Assembly: GCA_038258215.1 (NCBI GenBank)
Contig: JBBSQC010000045.1
Location: forward strand, 1 to 29,527
DNA length: 29,527 bases
Direction of reading: 5' to 3'
DNA from: Fodinibacter sp038258215
Lineage (GTDB): Bacteria > Actinomycetota > Actinomycetes > Actinomycetales > Dermatophilaceae
Numbering within the stretch: position 1 is the stretch's first letter; the number at the start of each line of letters is the position of its first letter. Shown here in pieces: positions 17,466 to 24,758 of the stretch. The notes under the pieces are model-generated. The model had not been told where the DNA came from. It did not search any database and saw nothing but the letters and a program-made list of their open reading frames with translations. A program made the translations under genes and the position numbers.

Positions 17466-17571
17466 GCTTGCGGCCGGCAGGTGCCGACCGCCAGGTCTTC
17501 ACCCGGGGCACCCCACCGCGGAGGAGGGTTGCCGGCCAGCGAGCCGGGGCTTGTCGCTGACACTCATGACC
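17457..17571 (-). ncRNA. SAM-IV riboswitch upstream of metY
   Basis: The minus strand reads GGTCATGAGTGTCAGCG, ACAAGCCCCGGCTCGCTGG, CCGGCAACCCTCCTCCGCGG, TGGGGTGCCCCGGGTGAAGA and CC, then the 3' element CGCAAGCGCGGGCACC. It is nearly identical to the mycobacterial SAM-IV aptamer as I recall it, with P1 formed by GGTC/GACC. It lies about 82 bases before the metY start codon, unlike the metX copy, which abuts the Shine-Dalgarno sequence. High SAM should repress metY. Confidence 0.95.
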
Positions 17572-17578
17572 TGCCCTC

Positions 17579-17584
17579 AGGATA
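17579..17584 (-). promoter_or_regulatory. -10 element for the metY SAM-IV leader
   Basis: TATCCT on the minus strand places the transcription start at about 17572-17571, exactly the first base of the aptamer. Confidence 0.5.
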
Positions 17585-17661
17585 CGACGGACCGGCGTGG
17601 CCCCGACAGTCCCTCCGTCCCCGTCTCACCACCCGGGCGCCGGGTCGGACAGGATGGGAGC

Positions 17662-18708
17662 ATGACCTTCCACGCTGACGAGTACAAGGCGGCTGCCGGC
17701 CGCTACCGCGCGGGTATGCCGTTCCGTCGGGTCGGGAGGTCGGGGCTGGACCTGCCCGCGCTCTCCCTCGGCCTCTGGCACAACTTCGGGGACGACGTGC
17801 CGCTGGAGCGCCAGCAGGCCACCCTGCGAAGGGCGTTCGACAAGGGCGTGACGCACTTCGACCTCGCCAACAACTATGGCCCGCCCTACGGCAGTGCCGA
17901 GCGCAACTTCGGCACGCTCTTCGCCCGGGACTTCCGGCCTTATCGCGACGAGATCGTCATCAGCTCCAAGGCCGGCTACGACATGTGGCCCGGGCCCTAC
18001 GGGCAGGGCGGCGGCTCACGGAAGTACATCACCGCCTCGTGCGACCAGTCCCTGAAGCGGATGGGACTGGACTACGTCGACATCTTCTACAGCCACCGCT
18101 TCGACGAGAGGACCCCGCTCGAGGAGACGATGGGGGCCCTGGACTCGCTGGTCCGCGCGGGCAAGGCGCTCTACGTGGGCATCTCGTCGTACTCGGGTGA
18201 CCGCACCCGCGAGGCCGTCGAGATACTGCGCTCGATGGGCACCCCGCTGCTCATCCACCAGCCGTCGTACTCGATGCTCAACCGCTGGGTCGAGGAGGAC
18301 CTGCTCGACGCCCTCGGCGAGACGGGCACCGGCTGCATCGCCTTCTCCCCGCTCGCCCAGGGGATGCTGACCAACAAGTACCTCAAGGGGATTCCCGCCG
18401 GGTCGCGCGCCGCCCAGGGCAAGTCCCTCGACCCCGCCCTGCTCACGGAGAGCTCGCTCAAGCACATCCGGGCCCTGAACCGGATGGCGAAGGCTCGGGG
18501 TCAGTCCCTGGCCCAGATGGCGCTGGCCTGGGCGTTGCGCGACCCGCGCGTGACGTCCGTGCTCGTCGGGGCCTCGTCGGTCGAGCAGCTCGACGACAGC
18601 CTCGCCGCCATGAAGAACCTCGCGTTCACCGACGAGGAGCTGACGAAGATCGACAAGCACGCCGTCGACGCCGGGATCAACCTGTGGAAGACATCGTCGG
18701 ACCACTGA
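17662..18708 (+). CDS. Aldo/keto reductase, YghZ/Gpr type
   Basis: This 348-residue NADPH-dependent aldo/keto reductase is closest in pattern to E. coli YghZ (L-glyceraldehyde 3-phosphate reductase, 346 residues), which reduces toxic L-glyceraldehyde 3-phosphate and methylglyoxal. The catalytic tetrad is Asp67 (HFDLANNYGPPYG), Tyr72, Lys103 (SSKAGYDMWPGPYG) and His145 (YSHRFDE). Further family features are YVGISSY, IHQPSYSMLNRW, CIAFSPLAQGMLTNKYL and the cofactor-binding VLVGASSVEQL. ATG 17662 follows AGGA at seven bases. The physiological substrate is inferred from the family. The Ddn-like gene starts 40 bases after its stop and is probably co-transcribed. Confidence 0.94.
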   Translation: MTFHADEYKAAAGRYRAGMPFRRVGRSGLDLPALSLGLWHNFGDDVPLERQQATLRRAFDKGVTHFDLANNYGPPYGSAERNFGTLFARDFRPYRDEIVISSKAGYDMWPGPYGQGGGSRKYITASCDQSLKRMGLDYVDIFYSHRFDERTPLEETMGALDSLVRAGKALYVGISSYSGDRTREAVEILRSMGTPLLIHQPSYSMLNRWVEEDLLDALGETGTGCIAFSPLAQGMLTNKYLKGIPAGSRAAQGKSLDPALLTESSLKHIRALNRMAKARGQSLAQMALAWALRDPRVTSVLVGASSVEQLDDSLAAMKNLAFTDEELTKIDKHAVDAGINLWKTSSDH

Positions 18709-18748
18709 GTTGCAGGTATCGCGAGCACCCGAGCCAGAGGAGAGCACC

Positions 18749-19192
18749 ATGACCGACACCGACTACATCCCCAGCCCGACCGGCTGGGTCCGCGAGCAGG
18801 TCGAGAAGATCGAGGCGTCGGGTGACACCCGAGCCGTCTCGGTGATGGACCGGCCCGTGGTCATGCTCACCATGAAGGGGGCGAAGACAGGCGGGGTGCG
18901 CAAGGTGCCGCTCATGCGGGTCGAGCACGACGGCTCCTACGCGGCCGTGGCCAGCAAGGGGGGTGCGCCCGAGCACCCGCAGTGGTACGCCAACCTCCAG
19001 GCCGACCCCCACATCACGCTGATGGACGGCACGGAGAGCTGGGCGGCCGTGGCCCGCGAGGTCAGCGGCACCGAGCGCGAGCAGTGGTGGGAGCGGTGCG
19101 TCGCCGCCTACCCGCCCTACGCGGAGTACCAGACCAAGACCGACCGGCTGATCCCGGTGTTGGTGCTCGAGCCCGTCTCAGCCGGCGACTGA
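18749..19192 (+). CDS. Deazaflavin (F420)-dependent nitroreductase-family protein
   Basis: This 147-residue split-barrel protein belongs to the Ddn family of Mycobacterium tuberculosis, which reduces quinones and nitro compounds with coenzyme F420H2. The family signature is clear: MKGAKTGGVRKVPLMRVEHDG (42-62), SKGGAPEHPQWYANLQADP (69-87) and YPPYAEYQTKTDRLIPVLVLEP (121-142). ATG 18749 is preceded by GAGGAG at good spacing. An in-frame ATG 39 bases upstream would start within 2 bases of the previous stop and lacks this support. The last 15 bases overlap the end of the convergent membrane-protein gene. The physiological electron acceptor is unknown. Confidence 0.94.
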   Translation: MTDTDYIPSPTGWVREQVEKIEASGDTRAVSVMDRPVVMLTMKGAKTGGVRKVPLMRVEHDGSYAAVASKGGAPEHPQWYANLQADPHITLMDGTESWAAVAREVSGTEREQWWERCVAAYPPYAEYQTKTDRLIPVLVLEPVSAGD

Positions 19193-19591
19193 CGCGGCCC
19201 GCTCGACCCGTCGGAACCACAGCAGGCCCAGCACGGGGAGCACGAGCGGCACGAACCCGTAGCCCTGGCCGAAGTGCGACCACACCGTCTTGTCCGGGAA
19301 GGCGCTCGGCACGATGAGGGACGACGCGCCAACCACGAGCACGCCCACGAGCTCGATGGTGCAGGCGAGGATGCCGACGCGCACCCACCGGCCGCCACGG
19401 GCCAGGCACCACGTCGCGAGGATGTAGACGACGGCGGCGAGGGCCGACAGCAGGTAGGCCAGCGGCGCCCGGTCGAAGTACTCGCTGATCTGGAGCACGG
19501 ATCGACCCGTCGCGGCCAGTGCGAGCACGGCATACACGACGACGAGGACCACACCGGGACCCCCGAGGGCCCGGCGGTCGGGATCAGCCAT
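19178..19591 (-). CDS. Four-helix membrane protein, unknown function (second of a coupled pair)
   Basis: This 137-residue protein has four hydrophobic segments (about 13-29, 44-64, 71-94, 111-126) and short polar loops. The loop PSAFPDKTVWSHFGQGYGFVPL is its most distinctive part. I do not recognise a family with a known role. The ATG at 19591 overlaps the stop of the upstream membrane-protein gene (shared ATGGCTGA), so the two are translationally coupled and probably form one complex. Its 3' end overlaps the convergent Ddn-like gene by 15 bases. Confidence 0.8.
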   Translation of the reverse strand: MADPDRRALGGPGVVLVVVYAVLALAATGRSVLQISEYFDRAPLAYLLSALAAVVYILATWCLARGGRWVRVGILACTIELVGVLVVGASSLIVPSAFPDKTVWSHFGQGYGFVPLVLPVLGLLWFRRVERAASVAG

Positions 19592-19946
19592 TGGCGTTCC
19601 AGATCTGTTGCAGGCGGGCGGCCATGACGGCCACGGCGAAGGCGCCGACCGCCACGGACCCCATGGCCCAGCGCGACTTCTCCTTGATGGCGAGGAACGC
19701 GGTGCCGATCGGGATCACCGGGAGGGACACGACGTATGCCGTGAAGGTCGCTGTCTCCGTGGAGTCCTCGATGTGGTCGAGGCCAAGCAGTCCGGTGACC
19801 AGCTGGACGATCAGCGCCAGCTCCAGGAGCGCGGTGATCCCCAGGATCCAGTCGTCGATGAGGCGGTCCTTGACGGCATACGCGGTCGCGACCACGAGGA
19901 GAAGCACGGACAGGCCCACGACGGCATACGTCAGGGGTTGGTTCAC
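19584..19946 (-). CDS. Four-helix membrane protein, unknown function (first of a coupled pair)
   Basis: This 120-residue protein has four predicted transmembrane helices (about 5-25, 33-54, 66-87, 93-111) and a small polar loop GLDHIEDSTETATF between helices 2 and 3. The function is not known. The start is GTG 19946 with TAGGGT six bases upstream and no Shine-Dalgarno sequence, so the transcript is probably leaderless. The stop overlaps the start of the next membrane-protein gene by eight bases. It is divergent from the alpha/beta hydrolase. Confidence 0.8.
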   Translation of the reverse strand: MNQPLTYAVVGLSVLLLVVATAYAVKDRLIDDWILGITALLELALIVQLVTGLLGLDHIEDSTETATFTAYVVSLPVIPIGTAFLAIKEKSRWAMGSVAVGAFAVAVMAARLQQIWNANG

Positions 19947-19952
19947 GCAGCC

Positions 19953-19958
19953 ACCCTA
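19953..19958 (-). promoter_or_regulatory. -10 element giving a leaderless transcript of the membrane-protein pair
   Basis: TAGGGT on the minus strand, six bases before GTG 19946, the same hexamer and nearly the same spacing as before the polymerase-like gene. Confidence 0.5.
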
Positions 19959-20013
19959 GACCGCGGTCGCAGCCACACCCGCAGGCGCTGCGGAGGCACG
20001 GTCGCCGAGGTGC

Positions 20014-20019
20014 GACAAT
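20014..20019 (+). promoter_or_regulatory. Possible -10 element giving a leaderless hydrolase transcript
   Basis: GACAAT lies seven bases before GTG 20027. It departs from TANNNT at the first base but is at the leaderless spacing, and no Shine-Dalgarno sequence is visible. Confidence 0.35.
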
Positions 20020-20026
20020 CGGCGTC

Positions 20027-20926
20027 GTGACCAGTGCGCAGCTCGGAGACGTGTCGATCGAGTACGAGGTGGACGGCCCGGACGACGGGGTGCCGATGCT
20101 CCTCGTGATGGGCCTGGGGGCCCAGCTCGTCGCCTGGCCGGCCGACCTCGTGGACGGGCTGGCGGCACGCGGGTTCCGGGTGATCCGGATGGACAACCGG
20201 GACATCGGGCTGTCCACGAAGACCGAGGGCCCGCCACCGACGCGCGCCGTGCTGCTCAAGGCCTTCGCGCACCGACGCTATGCACAGTCCGACTACCTGC
20301 TCTCCGACATGGCGGCGGACGCCGTCGCGCTGCTGGACCACCTCGAGGTGCCGGCCGCGCACGTGGTGGGAGTGTCGATGGGCGGGATGATCGCCCAGCA
20401 GCTCACCATCGACCACCCCGACCGGGTGCTCAGCCTGTGCTCGATCATGTCCAACACCGGGAGCCGGCGGCACGGCACGGTGTCGGCGCGGCTCCTGCCG
20501 ACGATGGCCGCCTCGATGACCTCGCCACGACCCAGCGACCCGGCCGAGGCCGAGGATCTCGGGGTCGAGGGTTTCCGCCTCATCGCGGGGCCGCACTTCG
20601 ACGCGGACGAGATCCGCGGGATGGTGCGCCACGCGATCTCCCGCAACATCAACCCTCTCGGCACCAGCCGTCAGCTCCTGGCCATCCAGGCCAGTCCGGA
20701 CCGCACGCCCGGGCTGCGCGAGGTGTCGGTGCCGACCCTCGTCGTCCACGGCCTGTTGGACCAGCTGGTGCTGCCCAGCGGGGGCCTGGCCACGGCCCGG
20801 GCCGTTCCGGGCTCGCGACTGCTGATGTTCCCCGACATGGCTCACGACCTGCCCCGGCCGCGGCGCGCCGAGATCGTCGAGGCCATCGCCCGCAACACCG
20901 AGCGGGCTCGGGTCGAGGCCTCGTAG
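20027..20926 (+). CDS. Alpha/beta hydrolase
   Basis: This 299-residue alpha/beta-hydrolase has nucleophile Ser117 in GVSMGG (115-120), an acid at Asp245 (VVHGLLDQLV) and His273 (DMAHDLP). The early motifs LLVMGLGAQ (oxyanion region) and IRMDNRDIGLST (54-64) are like those of methylesterase/RdmC-type and other small-molecule esterases of this group. It has no signal peptide. The substrate cannot be told from the sequence. GTG 20027 is chosen because the fold's first strand follows directly and a -10-like element sits seven bases upstream. Its stop lies two bases from the convergent rocD stop. Confidence 0.92.
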   Translation: MTSAQLGDVSIEYEVDGPDDGVPMLLVMGLGAQLVAWPADLVDGLAARGFRVIRMDNRDIGLSTKTEGPPPTRAVLLKAFAHRRYAQSDYLLSDMAADAVALLDHLEVPAAHVVGVSMGGMIAQQLTIDHPDRVLSLCSIMSNTGSRRHGTVSARLLPTMAASMTSPRPSDPAEAEDLGVEGFRLIAGPHFDADEIRGMVRHAISRNINPLGTSRQLLAIQASPDRTPGLREVSVPTLVVHGLLDQLVLPSGGLATARAVPGSRLLMFPDMAHDLPRPRRAEIVEAIARNTERARVEAS

Positions 20927-20928
20927 GG

Positions 20929-22155
20929 TCAGCCCGCGGCGAGCGAGTCCGCGACGGTTCGCGCCAGGAGGTCGATGTCGTCCTCACTGGCGACGATCGG
21001 GGGGGCGAGCCGGATCGTCGACCCATGGGTGTCCTTGGCCAGCACGCCTCGCTCCATGAGCCGCACCGAGAGGTCCCGACCGCTCGGGCCGCCCGGCTCG
21101 ACGTCGAGGCCGGCCCACAACCCTCGCACGCGGATCGCGGAGAGGCCGTGACCCACGAGCGGGGCGAGTCCCTCCTGCAGGCGGTCGCCGAGGTGGGCCG
21201 CGCGGCTCTGGAACTCACCCTCGGACAGCATCGTCACGACCTCGTGGCCGATGGCGGCCGCGAGCGGGTTTCCGCCGAAGGTCGAGCCGTGCGAGCCAGG
21301 GGTGATGACGTCCATCACCTCGCGGTCGGCAGCAATCGCCGACACGGGGTAGAGCCCCCCACCGAGCGCCTTGCCCATGATGTAGATGTCGGGCACGACG
21401 TCCTCGTGGTCGCAGGCGAAGGTGCGGCCGGTGCGAGCCAGACCGGACTGGATCTCGTCGGCGACCATGAGGATCCCGGCGTCGTCACAGATCTCACGGA
21501 CCTCCCTGAGGTATCCCTCCGGCGGGATGACCACCCCGCCCTCGCCCTGGATCGGCTCGAGGAGCACGGCGACGGTCGAGTCGTCGACGGCTCGGCGCAG
21601 CGCCTCGGCGTCGCCGTACGTGACGGCTCGGAAGCCGGGGGTGTAGGGCCCGTAGTCGTCGTGCGCGACCTTGTCGTCGGAGAAGCTGACGATGGTCGTG
21701 GTGCGGCCGTGGAAGTTGCCCTCCATGACGACGATGTTCGCGTCGCCCTCGGGCACCCCCTTGACCTGGTAGCCCCACTTGCGGCTGACCTTCAGGGCAG
21801 TCTCGACGGCCTCGGCCCCGGAGTTCATCGGGAGGATCATGTCCTTGCCGGTCAGCCCGGCGAGGACCTCGGCGAACGGGCCGAGCTGGTCGTTGTGGAA
21901 GGCCCTGCTCGTCAGGGTCAGGGTCGCGAGCTGAGCCTGGGCACGGGCCAGCAGGCGTGGGTGGCCGTGGCCGAAGTTCAGGGCGGAGTAGCCGGCGAGG
22001 CAGTCGAGGAATCGCCGGCCCTCCACGTCGGTCACCCAGGCACCCTCGCCGTGGGTGAGCACGATGGGCAACGGGTGGTAGTTGTGCGCGGCATACCGCT
22101 CCACCGTGTCGATGTGGGCTGCGGTGGCCTCGGGGATCTGTTGGTTCGTCATCAT
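20929..22155 (-). CDS. rocD: Ornithine aminotransferase
   Basis: This PLP enzyme transfers the delta-amino group of ornithine to 2-oxoglutarate, giving glutamate-5-semialdehyde in arginine and ornithine breakdown. The 408-residue protein is a typical class III aminotransferase: N-terminal YAAHNYHPLPIVLTHGEGAW (characteristic of OAT), GYSALNFGHGHP, NSGAEAVETALKVSRKWGY, GNFHGRTTTIVSFSDD, EPIQGEGGV, DEIQSGLARTG (D233 contacts the PLP ring nitrogen) and the Schiff-base lysine K262 in MGKALGGGLYPVSA. GGAGG stands three bases before ATG 22155 and six before ATG 22152, so the second ATG may be the true start. No other arginine-catabolism gene is adjacent. Confidence 0.95.
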   Translation of the reverse strand: MMTNQQIPEATAAHIDTVERYAAHNYHPLPIVLTHGEGAWVTDVEGRRFLDCLAGYSALNFGHGHPRLLARAQAQLATLTLTSRAFHNDQLGPFAEVLAGLTGKDMILPMNSGAEAVETALKVSRKWGYQVKGVPEGDANIVVMEGNFHGRTTTIVSFSDDKVAHDDYGPYTPGFRAVTYGDAEALRRAVDDSTVAVLLEPIQGEGGVVIPPEGYLREVREICDDAGILMVADEIQSGLARTGRTFACDHEDVVPDIYIMGKALGGGLYPVSAIAADREVMDVITPGSHGSTFGGNPLAAAIGHEVVTMLSEGEFQSRAAHLGDRLQEGLAPLVGHGLSAIRVRGLWAGLDVEPGGPSGRDLSVRLMERGVLAKDTHGSTIRLAPPIVASEDDIDLLARTVADSLAAG

Positions 22156-22173
22156 CAGCCTCCTTCTCCGCCG

Positions 22174-22179
22174 ACCCTA
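22174..22179 (-). promoter_or_regulatory. -10 element for rocD
   Basis: TAGGGT on the minus strand would start transcription near 22167, leaving a leader of about a dozen bases that includes the GGAGG ribosome site. Confidence 0.45.
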
Positions 22180-22211
22180 ACCGAGTGGGAGGGGCGGCGT
22201 CGGACGCAGGG

Positions 22212-22595
22212 TCAGGAGGAGCTGGGGGCGAGCAGGAGGTAGCCCTGGGCGGCCAGGATGACGACGATCGCCGCGATCTTGTCCGATGGGAGGTCGGCTC
22301 CGTAGTGGACCTTGTCGAGGATGACGATGCCGACCTGGAGGAGGACGATCCAGCCCATGGTGACGACGGCGAGCTCGGCGTACTGCAGGGACGAGGCGTA
22401 GACCCAGAACAGCAGCAGGAAGGCGAGCAGTCCGAGGCCCAGGGCGACGCTCTCGTGCCGCACCGCCCACTCCTTCGCGGCGATGGCCCCGAGCAGGTCG
22501 AGCCCCGCCAGCGCAGCCATGGCCAGGGTCGCGACGACGGGCAGCGGCCAGGACGAGGGGAGCTTGATGAGCGGAACGACATCGAGGGCAGACAC
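22212..22595 (-). CDS. Small four-helix membrane protein, unknown function
   Basis: This 127-residue protein has four predicted transmembrane helices (about 18-40, 49-67, 73-93, 106-123) and little else. The residues KEWAVRHES between helices 1 and 2 and LDKVHYGADLPSDK between helices 3 and 4 are the polar loops. I do not recognise the family; small-transporter subunit or accessory protein are both possible. GTG 22595 is chosen because GGAGG lies five to six bases upstream; the frame is open further upstream but without such support. It lies between the patatin-like gene and rocD on the same strand. Confidence 0.75.
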   Translation of the reverse strand: MSALDVVPLIKLPSSWPLPVVATLAMAALAGLDLLGAIAAKEWAVRHESVALGLGLLAFLLLFWVYASSLQYAELAVVTMGWIVLLQVGIVILDKVHYGADLPSDKIAAIVVILAAQGYLLLAPSSS

Positions 22596-22674
22596 GGGGA
22601 CCTCCGAGGCGACGGGCCGCGGTCGCGGTCCATCCCTGAGGAGGCGGGTGGCCTCGACGGTGATACACGGCGGC

Positions 22675-22703
22675 GCCATCCGTGTGCCGTATGCCGTGGA
22701 TGG
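22675..22703 (-). terminator. Possible terminator hairpin after the patatin-like gene
   Basis: CCATCC and GGATGG form a six-base-pair inverted repeat with a loop of about 16 bases, immediately after the patatin-like stop codon. There is no U-run, so this is a weak call. Confidence 0.25.
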
Positions 22704-23636
22704 TCAGTCGTGCCAGACGTGGCCGACCTTCTCGGCGATGCGCTGCCCGTGCGCCCGGGCGGTCTCGAAGGTGGTCTCGCCGCGGCTCATGTCGAGCGGG
22801 TTGGCGCCCATCGCCCAGAGGTCCTTGCCGTCGGGCACGACGAGATGGGTCTGGCTGCGAGGACGCAGTGCGCGCAGCTGCACCAGCGGTAGGTCGCGCA
22901 CGTGGGATGCGACGGGGTAGGGCGAGAGGACGACGACCCGGTCGTGTCCCGTCGCGAGGTCGGCGTTGGCGATGGTGCGCAGGCCACCGTCGACGTAGCG
23001 GCGGCCGGCCACCTCGACCGAGGGGAAGACACCCGGGACGGCACAGCTGGCCGCCACCGCTCGCTCGAGCGGGACGCCGCTGGTGTTGTCGAACACGACG
23101 GACGTGCCGGTCTCGGCATCCACGGCGGTGATGTAGAGCCGGCCCTCCGGCCAGGGCACACCGGTCAGGCCCGACCCGATGGCCTCGAGCCAGTCATCCT
23201 CGGTGGTGGTACTGGCGGAGAGGGCGGCGCGTCCGACGAAGGACCGTCCCTGACGCGGGTCGACCGCGAGCTGGGCGCGCAGGTAGCGGATGGCGTCGGA
23301 CGGGCCGAGACGGCCGTAGCTCGCCAGCGGCGCCCCGGACTGGATGCGCGCGAACGCGTTTCCCTCGTCGGTGCCGACCCGCAGGTGGGCCGCGACCATG
23401 GAGCCCGCGGAGGTGCCGACCATCGTGTCGGCCTCGCGCACGTCCACGCCGCCGTCGCGCAGGCCGATGACGATGCCGGCCTCCCAGGCGATGCCGGTGG
23501 CGCCCCCACCGGCCAGCACGAAGGCCCGCCGTGTGCGCTCCGTCGGCGGCTGCCAGTCGTGGAACGGCCGGTCGGAGCCGGCAGTGTCCGGGACCTCGAC
23601 CTTGGGGTCATCCGCCGGACCGGTTGGGTGGACCAT
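22704..23636 (-). CDS. Patatin-like phospholipase
   Basis: This 310-residue patatin-fold acyl hydrolase has the oxyanion-hole motif AGGGATG (about 42-48), nucleophile Ser76 in GTSAG (74-78) and the dyad aspartate Asp216 in VDGG (215-218). CAVPGVFPSVEV near 198-209 is also typical. It has no signal peptide and a disordered, Pro-rich N-terminus of about 35 residues. It probably cleaves acyl esters of phospholipids or other lipids; the substrate is unknown. The start is placed at ATG 23636 because GAGGTG lies about eight bases upstream; GTG 23648 in the same frame is an alternative. Confidence 0.92.
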   Translation of the reverse strand: MVHPTGPADDPKVEVPDTAGSDRPFHDWQPPTERTRRAFVLAGGGATGIAWEAGIVIGLRDGGVDVREADTMVGTSAGSMVAAHLRVGTDEGNAFARIQSGAPLASYGRLGPSDAIRYLRAQLAVDPRQGRSFVGRAALSASTTTEDDWLEAIGSGLTGVPWPEGRLYITAVDAETGTSVVFDNTSGVPLERAVAASCAVPGVFPSVEVAGRRYVDGGLRTIANADLATGHDRVVVLSPYPVASHVRDLPLVQLRALRPRSQTHLVVPDGKDLWAMGANPLDMSRGETTFETARAHGQRIAEKVGHVWHD

Positions 23637-23759
23637 CTGCTCACTCACCTCGCCATTGTCCCGGGAGCCCCGAGGCAGGTGCCAGTCGGTCGACCGTGAG
23701 GGTCCTCACCCGTGTCCGTCAGGCTCGGGCGTGGACGTCGGCCTCCTCGCCGGAGTGAT

Positions 23760-23799
23760 GCCCCACCTGGGCGTCCCTGACCACTCACCCGGTGGGGGC
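23760..23799 (-). terminator. Possible terminator hairpin after the 2OG oxygenase gene
   Basis: GCCCCACC and GGTGGGGGC can form a stem of eight base pairs with one bulged base and a loop of about 23 bases, just downstream of the oxygenase stop on the minus strand. The remainder of the 165-base gap to the patatin-like gene shows no gene. Confidence 0.3.
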
Positions 23800-23801
23800 C
23801 G

Positions 23802-24632
23802 TCACGACGAGGTACGACCGTAGAACAGTTGCGAGGTGAGGTCGTTCAGCGTCATGTCCGGCACCTCGCCGTACGCGAGAACAGTGTTGATCCGGGGAGT
23901 CTCACCCTCGACCGGCGTGACCCAGTGCATCGCGTTGTGCCCGTGGAAGAAGGCGAGCGTTCCCGGCGCGCCCGGCAAGACCTTCACGTCACTGTGGTCG
24001 CCGTCCAGGACCCGCTGCACACCCTCGTAGTTGGGATCGTCGTCCGAGCGCAGGCCGGGCACGTACAGGAACTCGCCCCCATTCTCGGAGGGCTGGTACA
24101 TGACCGTGACCGAGAACTCGCTGCGGTCGAAGTGCCAGCCGAGCTCGTCGCCGGGACGGAACGTGGTGACCTGCAACGCGTCGAGCGGGTCTGCGCTGCG
24201 GTAGAGCTCCGTCTTCCCGAGGACCGCGGCGATGAAGCGCGTCAGGTCATCGGACTTGTAGAGCCGTCGCAACGGCGCCTCGGCCGGGATGTGGTCGTAG
24301 GCGATGCCGTTCTTGGCCGACCGGACGGTGCGTGCGCGAGGGTGCTCAGCGGGCATTGTGTCGTCGACGGTCTCGAAGTACACCGTGTGGGTCTGGTCGG
24401 ACGCCCACGCCACGTCATCGAGGTCGCCGGCCAGCTTCACCATCGCGTCGACCGCCTCCTGGCGGATAAAGCCCGGCAGGTGACAGACGCCGGTGCTCAG
24501 CAGCTGGTCGCGGCATCTCGTGACGAGCTGTCGACCGCTCTCGTCATTCAGCTCGTGCATCGGGTACCTCGCGAGGTCCACTACGTCGGCGTAGGTCGGG
24601 GTGGACGTGGTCGTGGTCGTGGTCGTGGGCAT
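23802..24632 (-). CDS. 2-oxoglutarate/Fe(II)-dependent oxygenase, BesD/HalD-like
   Basis: This 276-residue cupin-type oxygenase carries the iron triad His167-x-Asp169 (GWHFDRSEFS) and His236 (NAMHWVTPVEG), with Arg247 (TPRINTVLAYG) placed to bind 2-oxoglutarate. The spacing and the motifs GGEFLYVPGLR and GTLAFFHGHNAMHWV recall the BesD/HalD family of free amino-acid halogenases and their hydroxylase relatives. Halogenases of that family replace the Asp with Gly to make room for chloride. The Asp here predicts a hydroxylase or other oxygenase, perhaps acting on a free amino acid. ATG 24632 is chosen because GAGGAG lies six bases upstream. The N-terminus holds seven consecutive threonines. It is divergent from a LysR gene, its likely regulator. 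Confidence 0.87.
   Translation of the reverse strand: MPTTTTTTTSTPTYADVVDLARYPMHELNDESGRQLVTRCRDQLLSTGVCHLPGFIRQEAVDAMVKLAGDLDDVAWASDQTHTVYFETVDDTMPAEHPRARTVRSAKNGIAYDHIPAEAPLRRLYKSDDLTRFIAAVLGKTELYRSADPLDALQVTTFRPGDELGWHFDRSEFSVTVMYQPSENGGEFLYVPGLRSDDDPNYEGVQRVLDGDHSDVKVLPGAPGTLAFFHGHNAMHWVTPVEGETPRINTVLAYGEVPDMTLNDLTSQLFYGRTSS
24601..24630 (-). repeat. Hexanucleotide repeat encoding the poly-threonine N-terminus
   Basis: Five units of gtggtc (first and last imperfect) on the plus strand encode the Thr run at residues 3-9 of the oxygenase. Slippage by one unit would add or remove two threonines without changing frame. Confidence 0.7.
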
Positions 24633-24736
24633 CGCGATCTCCTCGATGGGGTCAAGCGGCGTCACCCCGCCGCGTCGTCACTTCAGGGTGCATCGGCACT
24701 CTCAGTAGAGCAAGTCCACATCGTGTGCCCATTCAT

Positions 24737-24752
24737 TAGCAGGGCTTATAGT
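24737..24752 (+). promoter_or_regulatory. lysR -10 element and LysR-type operator
   Basis: TATAGT at 24747-24752 is followed by six bases and the lysR ATG, implying a leaderless mRNA. Overlapping it, TTAGC-AGG-GCTTA (24737-24749) is an imperfect dyad of the T-N11-A form bound by LysR-type regulators. Binding there would block the lysR promoter and influence the divergent oxygenase promoter. Confidence 0.5.
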
Positions 24753-24758
24753 GCACAG

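Noticed and set aside
20437..22242. A 600-codon plus-strand frame spanning the alpha/beta hydrolase and rocD
   Set aside because: It overlaps two confidently assigned genes in other frames, and its translation is low-complexity.
23802..24632. Calling the 2OG enzyme a halogenase
   Set aside because: Halogenases of this family need Gly or Ala in place of the iron-binding Asp; here the motif is H-F-D, so an oxygenase is predicted.
23829..24758. Upstream extension of the LysR frame
   Set aside because: It is antisense to the 2OG oxygenase, and the helix-turn-helix begins right after ATG 24759.
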